Notes: generated by a model from the letters alone, not told the origin. A stretch of DNA of 64,000 nt from G963669295 sp963669295 (GCA_963669295.1 OY769938.1:1798001-1862000), one strand, 5' to 3'. Shown: positions 26,024 through 35,024, counted from the first letter of the stretch. Translations and numbers: made by a program.

Positions 26024-27304
26024 TTAGTGTTTTAAAAATTTAAGTGCCGGTATTCCGGGCACGTGCACAAAATAAATGCCTTGTGCGTATGCTTGTACGT
26101 TCAATTGAAGGCGGGTAGGCCCGGCATTGATGTTCACCGTACTTTGATGCACCACCTGTCCCAATTGGTTAACAATGGTAAGAGGAAGTTGTTCGGCTTC
26201 TTTTGAGGTAAAGGCCAATGCCACATTGTCTTTTACAAGGTTGCCCTGTTCAAACGATAAGGTAAAATGGGTGGTAGGAGAGGCCACCGTAGGCTCCGAC
26301 AATATCAATGGAGTATGCAGTTCGGCATATACCGGTAAGTGGTCCGACATGTAGTACAAGGCATTGATGATGCTATCGGGAACAGCACCTGAGTTGCAAT
26401 TGAGCAGGTTTTCGTTGAAACAGGTGCCATCGTTGCCCACTGCCGCGTACGACCCAGGGATGTAGGTAAGGTCGCTGGTACCATTCATGATGTTTTCGCT
26501 TAACATGATGAAATCAAAACGATCGTCCATGCCTCCAAAGGCGCCATCGCCAAAAACGGAGGAGGTACGGGTAGACTGGGTATGTATGTTGCTAAACGAG
26601 CTGTTGTTGTTCCAGCTCCCCGGCATGTTGATGGGATCTTCCAGTACAATGTGGTTGTTGGGGTCCGTTATTTTTTGATAGGCCGGCTCGTTGCTGGTAT
26701 ACACATTAAAATCGCCACAAAACAATACGTTGCGATCAGCAGGGCGTGTGTCGAGGTATTGCAACAGCGAATCCACCGACATTTCTCGTAACTGCTGGTT
26801 GGTAGTGCCCTGGCTCGCTTTGAGGTGGGTTACATACACATCCAAAAAGGTGGTGTCAGTTACTCCCGGCCAGCCCGGGTCTTTGAGGTAAAGGATGTAT
26901 TCGTTAACATCGCGTACCGGGGTAATGATGACATTTTGTTCTTTCAGTCCAAACTTACGCGAATCGTAAAACAACATTTGATGCAAGCTGGTGCTGCCGG
27001 GCGACTGGCCAGGTTCAAATACAGCGCGTTCCCAATAATTGGCGCCATTTACATTGAGTGAAAACAGCTGAATTAAATCCGCTCCTCCTTGTGTTTCTAA
27101 TTCGCACACCATCAGCAAGTCTACTGGTTGGTATTCCAATATCTTCCTCAAGGTATCCCATCGCCCTCCAGGCACTGGGTCGGGGAAGTGAAGCACGTTG
27201 TAAAACATGGTGCGAATGGTGTCTTGTGCCACCACTTTTTGAGGGGCTTGAAGGAGCAAGAAAAACCCCAATAAAAGAAAGAGCGTACGAGCAGTTAATT
27301 TCAT
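26024..27304 (-). CDS. Secreted endonuclease/exonuclease/phosphatase-family protein with T9SS sorting domain
   Basis: 426 residues. The signal peptide covers about 1-26 (ending VVAQ). The EEP fold (27-335) shows TMFYNVLHFPDP, the metal Glu in LLMVCELET, the core VLFCGDFNVYTSNEPAY and the C-terminal SDHLPVYAEL with the catalytic His. The last 80 residues form a sorting-domain-like module (NQLGQVVHQSTVNI, then YAQGIYFVHV), though the usual YPNP start is not evident. Likely an extracellular nuclease or phosphodiesterase; the substrate cannot be inferred. The stop is two bases from the aldo/keto reductase start, so they are cotranscribed. Confidence 0.85.
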   Translation of the reverse strand: MKLTARTLFLLLGFFLLLQAPQKVVAQDTIRTMFYNVLHFPDPVPGGRWDTLRKILEYQPVDLLMVCELETQGGADLIQLFSLNVNGANYWERAVFEPGQSPGSTSLHQMLFYDSRKFGLKEQNVIITPVRDVNEYILYLKDPGWPGVTDTTFLDVYVTHLKASQGTTNQQLREMSVDSLLQYLDTRPADRNVLFCGDFNVYTSNEPAYQKITDPNNHIVLEDPINMPGSWNNNSSFSNIHTQSTRTSSVFGDGAFGGMDDRFDFIMLSENIMNGTSDLTYIPGSYAAVGNDGTCFNENLLNCNSGAVPDSIINALYYMSDHLPVYAELHTPLILSEPTVASPTTHFTLSFEQGNLVKDNVALAFTSKEAEQLPLTIVNQLGQVVHQSTVNINAGPTRLQLNVQAYAQGIYFVHVPGIPALKFLKH

Positions 27305-27384
27305 GGGTCAAAGATAACGTTTTGCGGTTGATTTTGTAGTGGCAGAACAATATCTTTACATCCCTTTTTACTAAAGTAAAGCAC

Positions 27385-27804
27385 ATGACAAACGATCGTA
27401 TCAATGCAGAAAAAGCACCCGAACCTGTAGGATTATACCCTCACGCACGCAGGGTAGGCAACCTCTTATTTTTATCGGGCGTAGGCCCCCGCGAACGGGG
27501 CACTAAAAAAATTCCAGGCGTAGAGCTGGATGAACAAGGCAATATTGTGTCGTACGACATTGAAGCGCAATGCCATTCGGTATTCAACAACGTACGCTTG
27601 GTGCTGGAAGCCGCAGGATCGTCGTGGGACAAGCTGGTAGATGTACAAGTGTTTTTAACCAATATGAAAGACGACTTTAAAACCTACAACAAGGTGTATG
27701 CCGAGTACTTTAAAGACAACCAGCCCTGCCGCACTACGGTAGAAATTAACTGCTTGCCTACTCCCATCGCCATTGAGTTGAAGTGCATTGCCACCATCGA
27801 TTAA
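27385..27804 (+). CDS. RidA/YER057c/UK114-family imine deaminase-like protein
   Basis: 139 residues covering the whole chorismate-mutase-like Rid fold: LYPHARRVGNLLFLSGVGP, the central helix NNVRLVLEAAGSSWDKLVDVQVFL, and a C-terminal RTTVEINCLPTPIAIELKCIA. The Arg of the last motif is the RidA residue that holds the carboxylate of 2-imino acids, so deaminase activity is plausible. The slightly long N-terminus and GVGPRERGT segment resemble the aminomuconate-deaminase-like Rid group, but no kynurenine genes are adjacent, so I keep the general name. A possible promoter is TATCTTTA at 27351 with TTG 20 bases upstream. Confidence 0.9.
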   Translation: MTNDRINAEKAPEPVGLYPHARRVGNLLFLSGVGPRERGTKKIPGVELDEQGNIVSYDIEAQCHSVFNNVRLVLEAAGSSWDKLVDVQVFLTNMKDDFKTYNKVYAEYFKDNQPCRTTVEINCLPTPIAIELKCIATID

Positions 27805-27895
27805 CACTTCGCTCATGCGTTGGAGTCGCTGGCGAAGGGCTTTATTCCCGCCAGATTTTGTAAATTCGCAAGCCTTTTAACGATTTGAAAAGAAA

Positions 27896-30800
27896 ATGAG
27901 TGCTAAATACCCCGAATATCAATCGCTTAACCTCCCCAATGTAGCACAAGAAGTGTTGGAGCAATGGGAAGCGGGCAAGCTGTTTGAAAAAAGCGTGGAG
28001 AACCGCAATGGTGCTCCATCGTTTGTGTTTTACGAAGGCCCTCCTTCGGCCAATGGTAAACCAGGCATTCACCATGCCATGGGGCGCACCATTAAAGATT
28101 TGTTTTGCCGCTACAAAACCCTCAAAGGGTTTCAGGTACACCGCAAAGCGGGGTGGGATACCCACGGGCTGCCGGTAGAGCTGGGGGTAGAAAAAGAGCT
28201 GGGTATTACCAAGGAAGACATTGGCAAAAAGATTTCGGTAGAAGATTACAACAAAGCTTGCCGCGAAGCGGTGATGCGCTACACCGACATATGGAATAAC
28301 CTCACCCGGGAGTTGGGGTATTGGGTAGATATGAACGACCCTTACATCACGTATAAAAGCAAGTACATGGAATCGGTATGGTGGCTGTTGAAGCGCCTGT
28401 ACGACAAAGACATGCTGTATAAGGGGTACACCATTCAACCTTACTCACCGGCAGCTGGCACCGGGCTTAGCACCCACGAATTGAACCAGCCCGGCACTTA
28501 CCAGGATGTAAAAGACACCACCGTGGTGGCACAGTTTAAGGCAGTGCGTAACGAGCAATCCGAATTTTTGTTTGAAGGTGCGCATGGCGATGTGTTTTTC
28601 ATTGCATGGACCACCACCCCCTGGACCCTTCCCTCCAATACAGCGTTGGCGGTAGGGCCTAAAATTGACTATGTAAGGGTAAAGTCGTACAACCAGTACA
28701 CCGGCCAACCCATTACCATTGTATTGGCCAAAGCACTCCTCAACAAGTGGTTTAAAGCCGACAATGCCGCATTGCCATTGGATGAATACAACGTTGGCGA
28801 TAAAAACATTCCGTATGAGGTGGTAGGCGAATACAAGGGCAATGACCTTACAGGCATTCGCTACGAGCAATTGCTGCCCTACACCCTGCCCTACGAAAAT
28901 GCGGAAAACGCCTTTCAGGTGATCCCTGGCGACTTTGTAACCACCGAAGACGGTACCGGTATTGTACACATTGCTCCTACCTTTGGAGCCGATGATGCGC
29001 AGGTAGCCAAACAAGCAGGTGTACCTCCTATGTTGGTGTTGGACGAAAACGACAACCCTGTTCCGCTGGTAGATTTGCAAGGCCGGTTTGTTTCGCAAAT
29101 GGGCGAGCTGGGGGGCAAGTATGTAAAAAATGAATACTACAACGCTGGCGAAGCGCCCGACAAAAGTGTGGACGTGGAGATCGCCATTCAGTTGAAAGAA
29201 CAAAATAAAGCATTCCGTGTAGAAAAATACGAGCACAGCTACCCCCATTGCTGGCGTACGGATAAGCCTGTACTATACTATCCGCTTGATTCGTGGTTTG
29301 TAAAAGCAAGTGCCAACAAAGGGCGGATGGCGGAATTGAACCAAACCATTAACTGGAAGCCGGCCAGCACCGGTACCGGCCGTTTTGGCAACTGGTTGGA
29401 AAACCTGAACGACTGGAACCTTTCGCGTTCCCGGTTTTGGGGCATTCCATTGCCCATTTGGCGCACCGAAGATGGCAGCGAAGCCATCTGCATTGGATCG
29501 GTTGAAGAACTGAAAAGCGAGTGCGACAAAGCCGTTGCTGCAGGAGTAATGGCCGCCAACCCCCTGGCCGATTTTGAGCCGGGCAACATGAATGAAGCCA
29601 ACTACGACAAGGTAGACCTTCATAAAAACCATGTGGACAAGATTACGCTGGTATCGCCATCGGGGCAACCCATGCAGCGCGAAAGCGATTTGATTGACGT
29701 GTGGTTCGACTCGGGCTCGATGCCCTATGCCCAGTGGCACTACCCTTTCGAGAACAAGGAATTGGTAGACAATGGCACCACCTTCCCTGCCGATTTTATT
29801 GCTGAAGGAGTGGACCAAACCCGTGGTTGGTTTTATACCCTACACGCCATTGGCACCATGTGTTTTGATTCGGTAGCTTATAAAACCGTGATCTCTAACG
29901 GACTGGTGCTCGATAAAGAAGGCGTGAAAATGTCGAAACGATTGGGCAATGTGGTTGACCCGTTTGAAACATTGACCAAGTATGGTCCTGATGCTACGCG
30001 GTGGTATATGATTACCAATGCACAGCCGTGGGATAATTTGCGGTTCGACCTGAATGGCATTACCGAGGTGCAGCGCAAATTTTTTGGCACCCTGTACAAT
30101 ACTTACCAGTTTTTTGGCGTTTATGCCAACATTGACGGCTTCTCGTTCAAGGAATCCCCTATCCCCGTACAAGAAAGACCGGAGATTGATCGTTGGATCA
30201 TCTCTAAGTTGAACTCATTGATTAAAACAGTGGACGCTTTTTATGCTGATTATGAACCTACCCGGGCCGGAAGGGCTGTTCAGGACTTCGTTACCGACGA
30301 CCTGAGCAACTGGTATGTACGCCTTTGTCGCCGCCGGTTTTGGAAAGGCGAATACAGCACCGATAAGATTGCTGCCTATCAAACCTTGTACGAATGCTTA
30401 GAAGCAGTGGCCAAATTGGCTTCGCCCATTGCTCCTTTTTACACCGATCGGTTGTTCAACGACCTCAATGCGGTAACAGGAAGAGCACAGGTAGAGTCGG
30501 TGCATTTGAGCGATTTCCCAGTGGTGGATGAAAGCGCCATCAATACCGATTTAGAAGAGCGAATGGCCATTGCCCAAAAGGTCACCTCGCTGGTGTTAAG
30601 CCTCCGCAAAAAAGAACGCATTAAGGTGCGCCAGCCGTTGCAAAAGATTATGGTGCCCATTTTGGATGAAAAATTCAAGCGGCAGCTTGAGGATGTGGAA
30701 GCCCTCATCTTGTCGGAAGTGAACATCAAGGAAATGCAATACCTGATGGATACCACCGGGGTATTGGTGAAAAAGATTAAGCCCAACTTTAAAGTGCTGG

Positions 30801-31300
30801 GCAAGCAGTATAAGCAGTTGATGAAGCCATTGGCAGCAGCCATCAATGCCTTTACGCAAGACGATATTGCCACGTTGGAACGGGATGGCACCTATACGCT
30901 GGAAGTGGAAGGAACAACCGTAACGTTGGGACCGGAAGAAGTAGAAATTGCTTCTGAAGATATTCCCGGTTGGTTGGTGGCTACCGAAGGCAACATTACG
31001 GTGGCATTAGACATCACCATTTCGGATGCGCTGAAAGAAGAAGGCATCGCTCGTGAGTTGGTGAACCGCATCCAGAACCTCCGAAAAGACAGGGGTTTTG
31101 AAGTAACGGATCGCATTACTTTAGCAATTCAGGAGCACGATGCAATTAACGAAGCAATTAAAAATAATTTAAACTATATTTGTTCGGAAACACTGGCCAA
31201 TGCGCTCGATTTGGTACCATCAGTGAAACCCGAAAATAGTTTACACGTTGAAGTTGAAGAAGGTGTAGAAACCTTTATCTCTATAGCTAGATTAAACTAA
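27896..31300 (+). CDS. ileS: Isoleucyl-tRNA synthetase
   Basis: 1134 residues, matching the long IleRS of Bacteroidota. The class I HIGH motif appears as GKPGIHHAMGRT near residue 57, followed by GWDTHGLPVE. The editing (CP1) domain holds WTTTPWTLPSNTAL. The KMSKS loop is VKMSKRLGN. The C-terminal anticodon-binding region includes VTDDLSNWYVRLCRRRFW. It charges tRNA-Ile in the cytosol. The next genes, a DksA-like regulator after 13 bases and lspA, form the usual operon of this phylum. Confidence 0.97.
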   Translation: MSAKYPEYQSLNLPNVAQEVLEQWEAGKLFEKSVENRNGAPSFVFYEGPPSANGKPGIHHAMGRTIKDLFCRYKTLKGFQVHRKAGWDTHGLPVELGVEKELGITKEDIGKKISVEDYNKACREAVMRYTDIWNNLTRELGYWVDMNDPYITYKSKYMESVWWLLKRLYDKDMLYKGYTIQPYSPAAGTGLSTHELNQPGTYQDVKDTTVVAQFKAVRNEQSEFLFEGAHGDVFFIAWTTTPWTLPSNTALAVGPKIDYVRVKSYNQYTGQPITIVLAKALLNKWFKADNAALPLDEYNVGDKNIPYEVVGEYKGNDLTGIRYEQLLPYTLPYENAENAFQVIPGDFVTTEDGTGIVHIAPTFGADDAQVAKQAGVPPMLVLDENDNPVPLVDLQGRFVSQMGELGGKYVKNEYYNAGEAPDKSVDVEIAIQLKEQNKAFRVEKYEHSYPHCWRTDKPVLYYPLDSWFVKASANKGRMAELNQTINWKPASTGTGRFGNWLENLNDWNLSRSRFWGIPLPIWRTEDGSEAICIGSVEELKSECDKAVAAGVMAANPLADFEPGNMNEANYDKVDLHKNHVDKITLVSPSGQPMQRESDLIDVWFDSGSMPYAQWHYPFENKELVDNGTTFPADFIAEGVDQTRGWFYTLHAIGTMCFDSVAYKTVISNGLVLDKEGVKMSKRLGNVVDPFETLTKYGPDATRWYMITNAQPWDNLRFDLNGITEVQRKFFGTLYNTYQFFGVYANIDGFSFKESPIPVQERPEIDRWIISKLNSLIKTVDAFYADYEPTRAGRAVQDFVTDDLSNWYVRLCRRRFWKGEYSTDKIAAYQTLYECLEAVAKLASPIAPFYTDRLFNDLNAVTGRAQVESVHLSDFPVVDESAINTDLEERMAIAQKVTSLVLSLRKKERIKVRQPLQKIMVPILDEKFKRQLEDVEALILSEVNIKEMQYLMDTTGVLVKKIKPNFKVLGKQYKQLMKPLAAAINAFTQDDIATLERDGTYTLEVEGTTVTLGPEEVEIASEDIPGWLVATEGNITVALDITISDALKEEGIARELVNRIQNLRKDRGFEVTDRITLAIQEHDAINEAIKNNLNYICSETLANALDLVPSVKPENSLHVEVEEGVETFISIARLN

Positions 31301-31313
31301 CAATTTTATAGCA

Positions 31314-31691
31314 ATGTCAGAAACCAGATATTCAGATAAAGACCTTGCAGAATTCAAGGCCATTATCAACGACAAATTATTAGAAGCACGAGAAGATTTA
31401 ACGCTTTTAAAAAGCTCTCTTTCTCACAAAGACGATCACGGCACCGATGATACCGCACCCACTTTTAAAATGATGGAAGACGGTTCGGAAACCCTTTCAA
31501 GGGAAGAAACTGCTCAATTGGCTGCGCGCCAGGAAAAGTTCATCAAAAACCTTGAGGCAGCGTTGGTTCGCATCGAAAACAAAACGTATGGCATTTGCCG
31601 CGTTACAGGTAAATTGATTCGCAAAGAACGTTTGAAATTAGTTCCTCACGCTACGTTGAGCATTGATGCTAAAAATCAACAATCGCGATAA
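31314..31691 (+). CDS. DksA/TraR-type transcription regulator with degenerate zinc finger
   Basis: 125 residues. The coiled-coil N-terminal part (DLAEFKAIINDKLLEAREDL to residue about 90) precedes the region YGICRVTGKLIRKERLKLVPHATLSI. In DksA this holds a four-Cys finger (C-x2-C, C-x2-C); here only the first Cys remains and the others are Thr, Ser and Ala. The rest of the finger pattern is intact, so the fold is probably kept without zinc. Such proteins bind in the RNA polymerase secondary channel. It sits between ileS and lspA, probably in one transcript. Confidence 0.88.
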   Translation: MSETRYSDKDLAEFKAIINDKLLEAREDLTLLKSSLSHKDDHGTDDTAPTFKMMEDGSETLSREETAQLAARQEKFIKNLEAALVRIENKTYGICRVTGKLIRKERLKLVPHATLSIDAKNQQSR

Positions 31692-31706
31692 AGAATCCGC
31701 GGATCT

Positions 31707-32495
31707 TTGAAAAGAGCATTACTGACCATTTTTATTGTCCTGTTCCTTGATCATGCCCTAAAGATCTGGGTAAAAACCCACATGTTTATTGGCGAGGAAA
31801 TTCCCATGCTGGGCGATTGGTTCATCCTCCATTTTACAGAAAACAGGGGCATGGCCTTTGGCATGGAGTTCGGAGGCGATGGCGGAAAGCTGTTCCTCAG
31901 CATCTTCCGGCTGCTTGCCGTAGCAGGGCTGAGTGTTGGACTGTGGAAACTCATTAAGCGCAATGCCCATAAAGGACTCATCATCTCCTTGTCGCTCATC
32001 ATTGCAGGAGCATTAGGCAACATCCTCGACAGCGCCTTTTACGGCCTGCTGTTTGGCGACAGCCATTACCAGGTGGCTCAGTTTCTTCCCGAAGGAGGAG
32101 GGTATGCCCCATTCTTGTTTGGCAACGTGGTAGACATGCTTTATTTCCCTGTAATCAATGGCACTTTCCCCGATTGGTTCCCTTTTTGGGGTGGGGAAGA
32201 TTTCCAGTTCTTTCGGCCGGTATTCAATATTTCTGATGCCGCCATTAGTATTGGCGTGTTCATCATCATTATTCGGCAAAAGAAATACTTTGGCAAATCG
32301 AAGAAAACGGTTGAAGCAGCTCCAGAAGATGATGATGCCTCCGAAGCTGCCGTTGAAGCTCCTGTCAGCGAAGCCTCCACACAAACGCCTGATGCTGTTA
32401 CAGATACCAGTACAGAACAGCCGGCTCCCCCTGCCGAAACTTCAACCGATACTACCGAAACAACCACAGCACCCGACCAGTCGAAAAACGACTAA
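31707..32495 (+). CDS. lspA: Lipoprotein signal peptidase (LspA) with acidic low-complexity tail
   Basis: 262 residues against about 160-210 for typical LspA. Four membrane segments are visible in residues 1-195. Conserved motifs include ENRGMAFGM, GALGNILDSAFYG, the catalytic Asp region FGNVVDMLYFPV and the second Asp in FNISDAAISIG. The enzyme cleaves prolipoprotein signal peptides at the inner membrane. From about residue 200 the chain becomes a disordered Glu/Ala/Thr/Pro tail (STEQPAPPAETSTDTTETTT) with no known role. The start is TTG; the next Met would remove the first helix. A strong terminator follows at 32627. Confidence 0.92.
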   Translation: MKRALLTIFIVLFLDHALKIWVKTHMFIGEEIPMLGDWFILHFTENRGMAFGMEFGGDGGKLFLSIFRLLAVAGLSVGLWKLIKRNAHKGLIISLSLIIAGALGNILDSAFYGLLFGDSHYQVAQFLPEGGGYAPFLFGNVVDMLYFPVINGTFPDWFPFWGGEDFQFFRPVFNISDAAISIGVFIIIIRQKKYFGKSKKTVEAAPEDDDASEAAVEAPVSEASTQTPDAVTDTSTEQPAPPAETSTDTTETTTAPDQSKND

Positions 32496-32626
32496 AACAC
32501 CCTTTCGCACTCCCTTGTAATACAGTAGATTACAACACACACTTGCACAATTGCTGTTTTTTCACTAAATTGTACTCAGAAAACGATTTATAAAATCGCT
32601 TATAAACTTAGCCCCTCAACAGAAAG

Positions 32627-32656
32627 ACCCTGGTTTTAATTAACCAGGGTTTTTTT
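32627..32656 (+). terminator. Terminator of the ileS-dksA-like-lspA operon
   Basis: ACCCTGGTT (32627-32635) pairs perfectly with AACCAGGGT (32642-32650) and is followed by a run of Ts to 32656. Confidence 0.9.
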
Positions 32657-32773
32657 ATTCGTCTTCTCATGAACATGCTCCAGCGATGTGCTGTTTGAAA
32701 AAACAATTCGATGAATTTCCCTAAAAATAAAGGGTAAATAAAAAAAACATACCGTATAATCTGCTGTACCCCT

Positions 32774-33234
32774 GAACATGACTTTTGATGCTCCGAACAT
32801 GACTATATGATGTGTTGAACATGGAACCATGATGTTCCGAACATGACCTTATGATGTGTTGAACATGGAACCATGATGTGCTGAACACGACTATATGATG
32901 TGTTGAACATGGAGCTATGATGTTCCGAACACGACTATATGATGTGCTGAACATGGAGCTATGACGTTCCGAACACGACTCTATAATGTGCTGAACATGG
33001 AACCATGACGTTCTGAACACGACTATATGATGTGCTGAACATGGAACCATGACGTTCCGAACACGACCTTATGATGTGTTGAACATGGAACCATGACGTT
33101 CCGAACACGACTCTATGATGTGCTGAACATGGAACCATGACGTTCCGAACACGACCTTATGATGCGTTGAACATGGAACCATGACGTTCCGAACACGACC
33201 TTATAATGTGCTGAACATGGTGGTATGATGTGCT
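32774..33234. repeat. 22-bp tandem satellite, 21 units, with 44-bp higher-order alternation
   Basis: GAAC recurs exactly every 22 bases from 32795 to 33213 (20 units), preceded by one 21-base unit at 32774. Two half-unit types alternate over much of the array: GAACATGGAACCATGACGTTCC and GAACACGACCTTATGATGTGCT, with variants GAGCTATG and CTCTATG. The first type is self-complementary in parts (ATGG-AA-CCAT, GAAC-GTTC) and could form small hairpins. There are no spacers, so it is not a CRISPR array. Frames through it are open on the minus strand only because the unit lacks stops in all three registers. Confidence 0.95.
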
Positions 33235-33289
33235 ACCCACCGGCAGGCAGGCAACCATATGGTGTTCCTCCCAGGAAGGTCCACCTACT

Positions 33290-33381
33290 CCCCGAGTGGC
33301 AGAGTGATGCGAACAAGGTGAGCATTGTATCCCTGCCCGACGGCAGGCGGGGAAGCCCGAGGGCAGGATACCTGAACTATT
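33290..33381. repeat. Dispersed intergenic repeat, copy 1
   Basis: Shares CCCCGAGTGGCAGAGTGATG and the run through GTGAGCATTGTATC, AAGCCCGAGGGCAGG and TACCTGAACTATT with 33516-33587. Copy 1 carries about 20 extra bases in the middle (33333-33352, CCTGCCCGACGGCAGG), which form a hairpin. Confidence 0.85.
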
Positions 33382-33515
33382 TATTTCGCTCGGTCTTCGA
33401 TACAACCCGCTTCCTGCGGATCACTCAGACACTCGCTTCTCATTCCATTGAGGCACCCCAATGGCTATTGGTATATGAGCACATTTTCGACCTTATCCCT
33501 TTACCATACTATATT

Positions 33516-33587
33516 CCCCGAGTGGCAGAGTGATGTGAACAAAGTGAGCATTGTATCAAAGCCCGAGGGCAGGGTACCTGAACTATT
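33516..33587. repeat. Dispersed intergenic repeat, copy 2
   Basis: 72-base copy of the element at 33290-33381 with four or fewer substitutions and no central hairpin insert. Same orientation, 226 bases apart. I see no coding potential in either. Confidence 0.85.
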
Positions 33588-33626
33588 CATCTTGCTCCTC
33601 TAAAGAATAAACAAATATCGTTGAAC

Positions 33627-33653
33627 ACAAAACCCCAGCTTACAGCCAGGGCT
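33627..33653 (-). terminator. Possible terminator of the 313-aa T9SS gene
   Basis: On the minus strand CCC-TG-GCT, GTA and AGC-T-GGG can pair imperfectly and are followed by GTTTTGTG. It lies 60 bases past the stop. Weak stem with internal mismatches. Confidence 0.35.
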
Positions 33654-33713
33654 TTGAATTAGAAGGTATAATAAAGGTAATGGTCCTCAACCGCTGGTTG
33701 AGCATCGAACGGC

Positions 33714-34655
33714 TTATCTCGCTACCACCATTCGATGGGTACTGCGGTGCTCGCCTACGCGCAGTTCGTAAAAATAAATGCCGTCTTGTAAATGGAGTGT
33801 ATTGGCATTGACGTTGATAAAGTGATTTCCAGCATTTTTTGTGCCTTCGTTGGTGCGGCTAATTTCCTTACCCGTAACGTCGCGAATGATGAAAGTAACC
33901 GGAGCACTTTCCTGAATAGCATACTGCACAACAGTTTGGTTGCTAAAAGGGTTGGGGAAATTTTGCTTCACCGTGGCATTGATGGCATTTTCTTCTACTC
34001 CTACACTGGTTTCTTCTACCAGCAAAATGTCGTCCAAATCTACCCGAAACATGTCGCAAGTAGTATGGTGAAAAGCAATGTATACCTGCTTGTTTTCCCA
34101 AAAGCCATCAATCAATGCGGTTTTGTTGTACCAACTGGGGTTACCCCCGTAAATATCATCTTGTTTGGTAAACAAGGCCTGTCCTACAAAATCATTGTAG
34201 TTGTCCATACCTGTATTCGAAACCCGTATTTCGTAGCCATCGCCACCCGAGCCCATTGGAGGCAATGCACCTCTATAGGTCCACCACAAACGAGCACCAC
34301 CATCGGGAATTGAGATGGGGCCAAATTCCAACCAGTTGTCGGCACACCCGGGCGTATCGAACCGCGAAGCGGCAGTGTACAAATAAGCCGTGTCGGTATC
34401 GTTGGCCATCAAAGCGCTGGTATCTGTTGTAACAAAGGGATCGAAACCAGGGCCTGCTTCGGTAGAAGGGTCTACCGCCAATCCATCCAGGTCTTCCGAT
34501 TGTACCGAAAAGCCAGGAGCATCAACAGGGTTAACATAAGTAGAATTGCCTCGCATAAACAGCAAGGTATCTTGAGCGGAGGTTAAAGTAGAAGTCGTAA
34601 CAAGGCACAGAGTGGAAAGTGCCACACCTATCAATAATCGTTGTTTTGTCTTCAT
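33714..34655 (-). CDS. T9SS-secreted protein with choice-of-anchor/adhesin-type jelly-roll domain
   Basis: About 313 residues from the ATG at 34655 (MKTKQRLLIGVAL), which places a good signal peptide first; an upstream in-frame start at 34685 would prefix ten poor residues. The mature part (about 30-225) has alternating strands with WLEFGPISIPDGGARLWWTYRG and DMFRVDLDDILLVEE, reminiscent of cleaved-adhesin/choice-of-anchor J domains. The last 85 residues are a sorting domain (KQNFPNPFSNQTVVQYAI to HRMVVAR). Probably an extracellular binding protein. No partner genes are apparent: it sits alone between two repeat-rich stretches. Confidence 0.82.
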   Translation of the reverse strand: MKTKQRLLIGVALSTLCLVTTSTLTSAQDTLLFMRGNSTYVNPVDAPGFSVQSEDLDGLAVDPSTEAGPGFDPFVTTDTSALMANDTDTAYLYTAASRFDTPGCADNWLEFGPISIPDGGARLWWTYRGALPPMGSGGDGYEIRVSNTGMDNYNDFVGQALFTKQDDIYGGNPSWYNKTALIDGFWENKQVYIAFHHTTCDMFRVDLDDILLVEETSVGVEENAINATVKQNFPNPFSNQTVVQYAIQESAPVTFIIRDVTGKEISRTNEGTKNAGNHFINVNANTLHLQDGIYFYELRVGEHRSTHRMVVAR

Positions 34656-34795
34656 ATCATCTATTTTAAAGTAAAGAGTAATCAAAAGTACCGCGAATTG
34701 AAGGGGGGGTAAAGGTATATTTGTGCCGAAGGCTGGTATTTATGAGCGGGTGAGAGTGAAAGTGAAAGAGAATATGCCCCGAATGCCATCGGGGT

Positions 34796-34867
34796 GCCTG
34801 CGCAGGAGTGGTAACGGTAGTGAGGAGACCTTTGAAAACCTCAGGAGGAAAGGAAGGTGAAAGTGAG
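34796..34867 (-). repeat. Inverted repeat element A, left copy
   Basis: About 70 bases whose reverse complement equals 40119-40190 with a single difference; the core reads CCTGAGGTTTTCAAAGG. The inner end contains the palindromic CTCCTGC/GCAGG motif. It lies in the 495-base gene-free stretch 34656-35150. Confidence 0.92.
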
Positions 34868-34886
34868 AGTATTTTGGAGCGAAATG

Positions 34887-35024
34887 GGGTGCGCGTAGCC
34901 AGCGACTGGTCCCGCCCTTCGCTTAACGCGGTACCGCTGCGGTCGGGGCTATGTTGAAACGGTTGGCGCAGGAAACAAAGGGCTTGTTTTACCCCCACTC
35001 CCCATCAAATTTCCCAAAGAAAAA
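34887..35024 (-). repeat. Inverted repeat element B, left copy (includes remnant of an LRR gene 3' end)
   Basis: The reverse complement matches 39701-39838. About 80 central bases are nearly identical (for example TTTCCTGCGCCAACCGTTTC and GCGGTACCGCGTTAAGCGAA). Its outer part copies the final codons of the LRR gene at 39170-39736 (TTTCTTTGGGAAATTTGATGG), here with no gene attached. The rest of 34656-35150 shows no gene. Confidence 0.9.

Noticed and set aside
28445..29248. 267-codon antisense frame inside ileS
   Set aside because: It shadows a strongly conserved gene; residue pattern reflects complementary codon bias.
32774..33234. CRISPR array
   Set aside because: Units are contiguous at 22 bp with no variable spacers and no cas genes nearby.
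32721..33405. Minus-strand frames with a 22-residue periodic peptide (SMFNTSY, HHIVVF)
   Set aside because: They are translations of the 22-bp satellite, open in all registers because the unit has no stop codons. No start context or protein-like upstream region.
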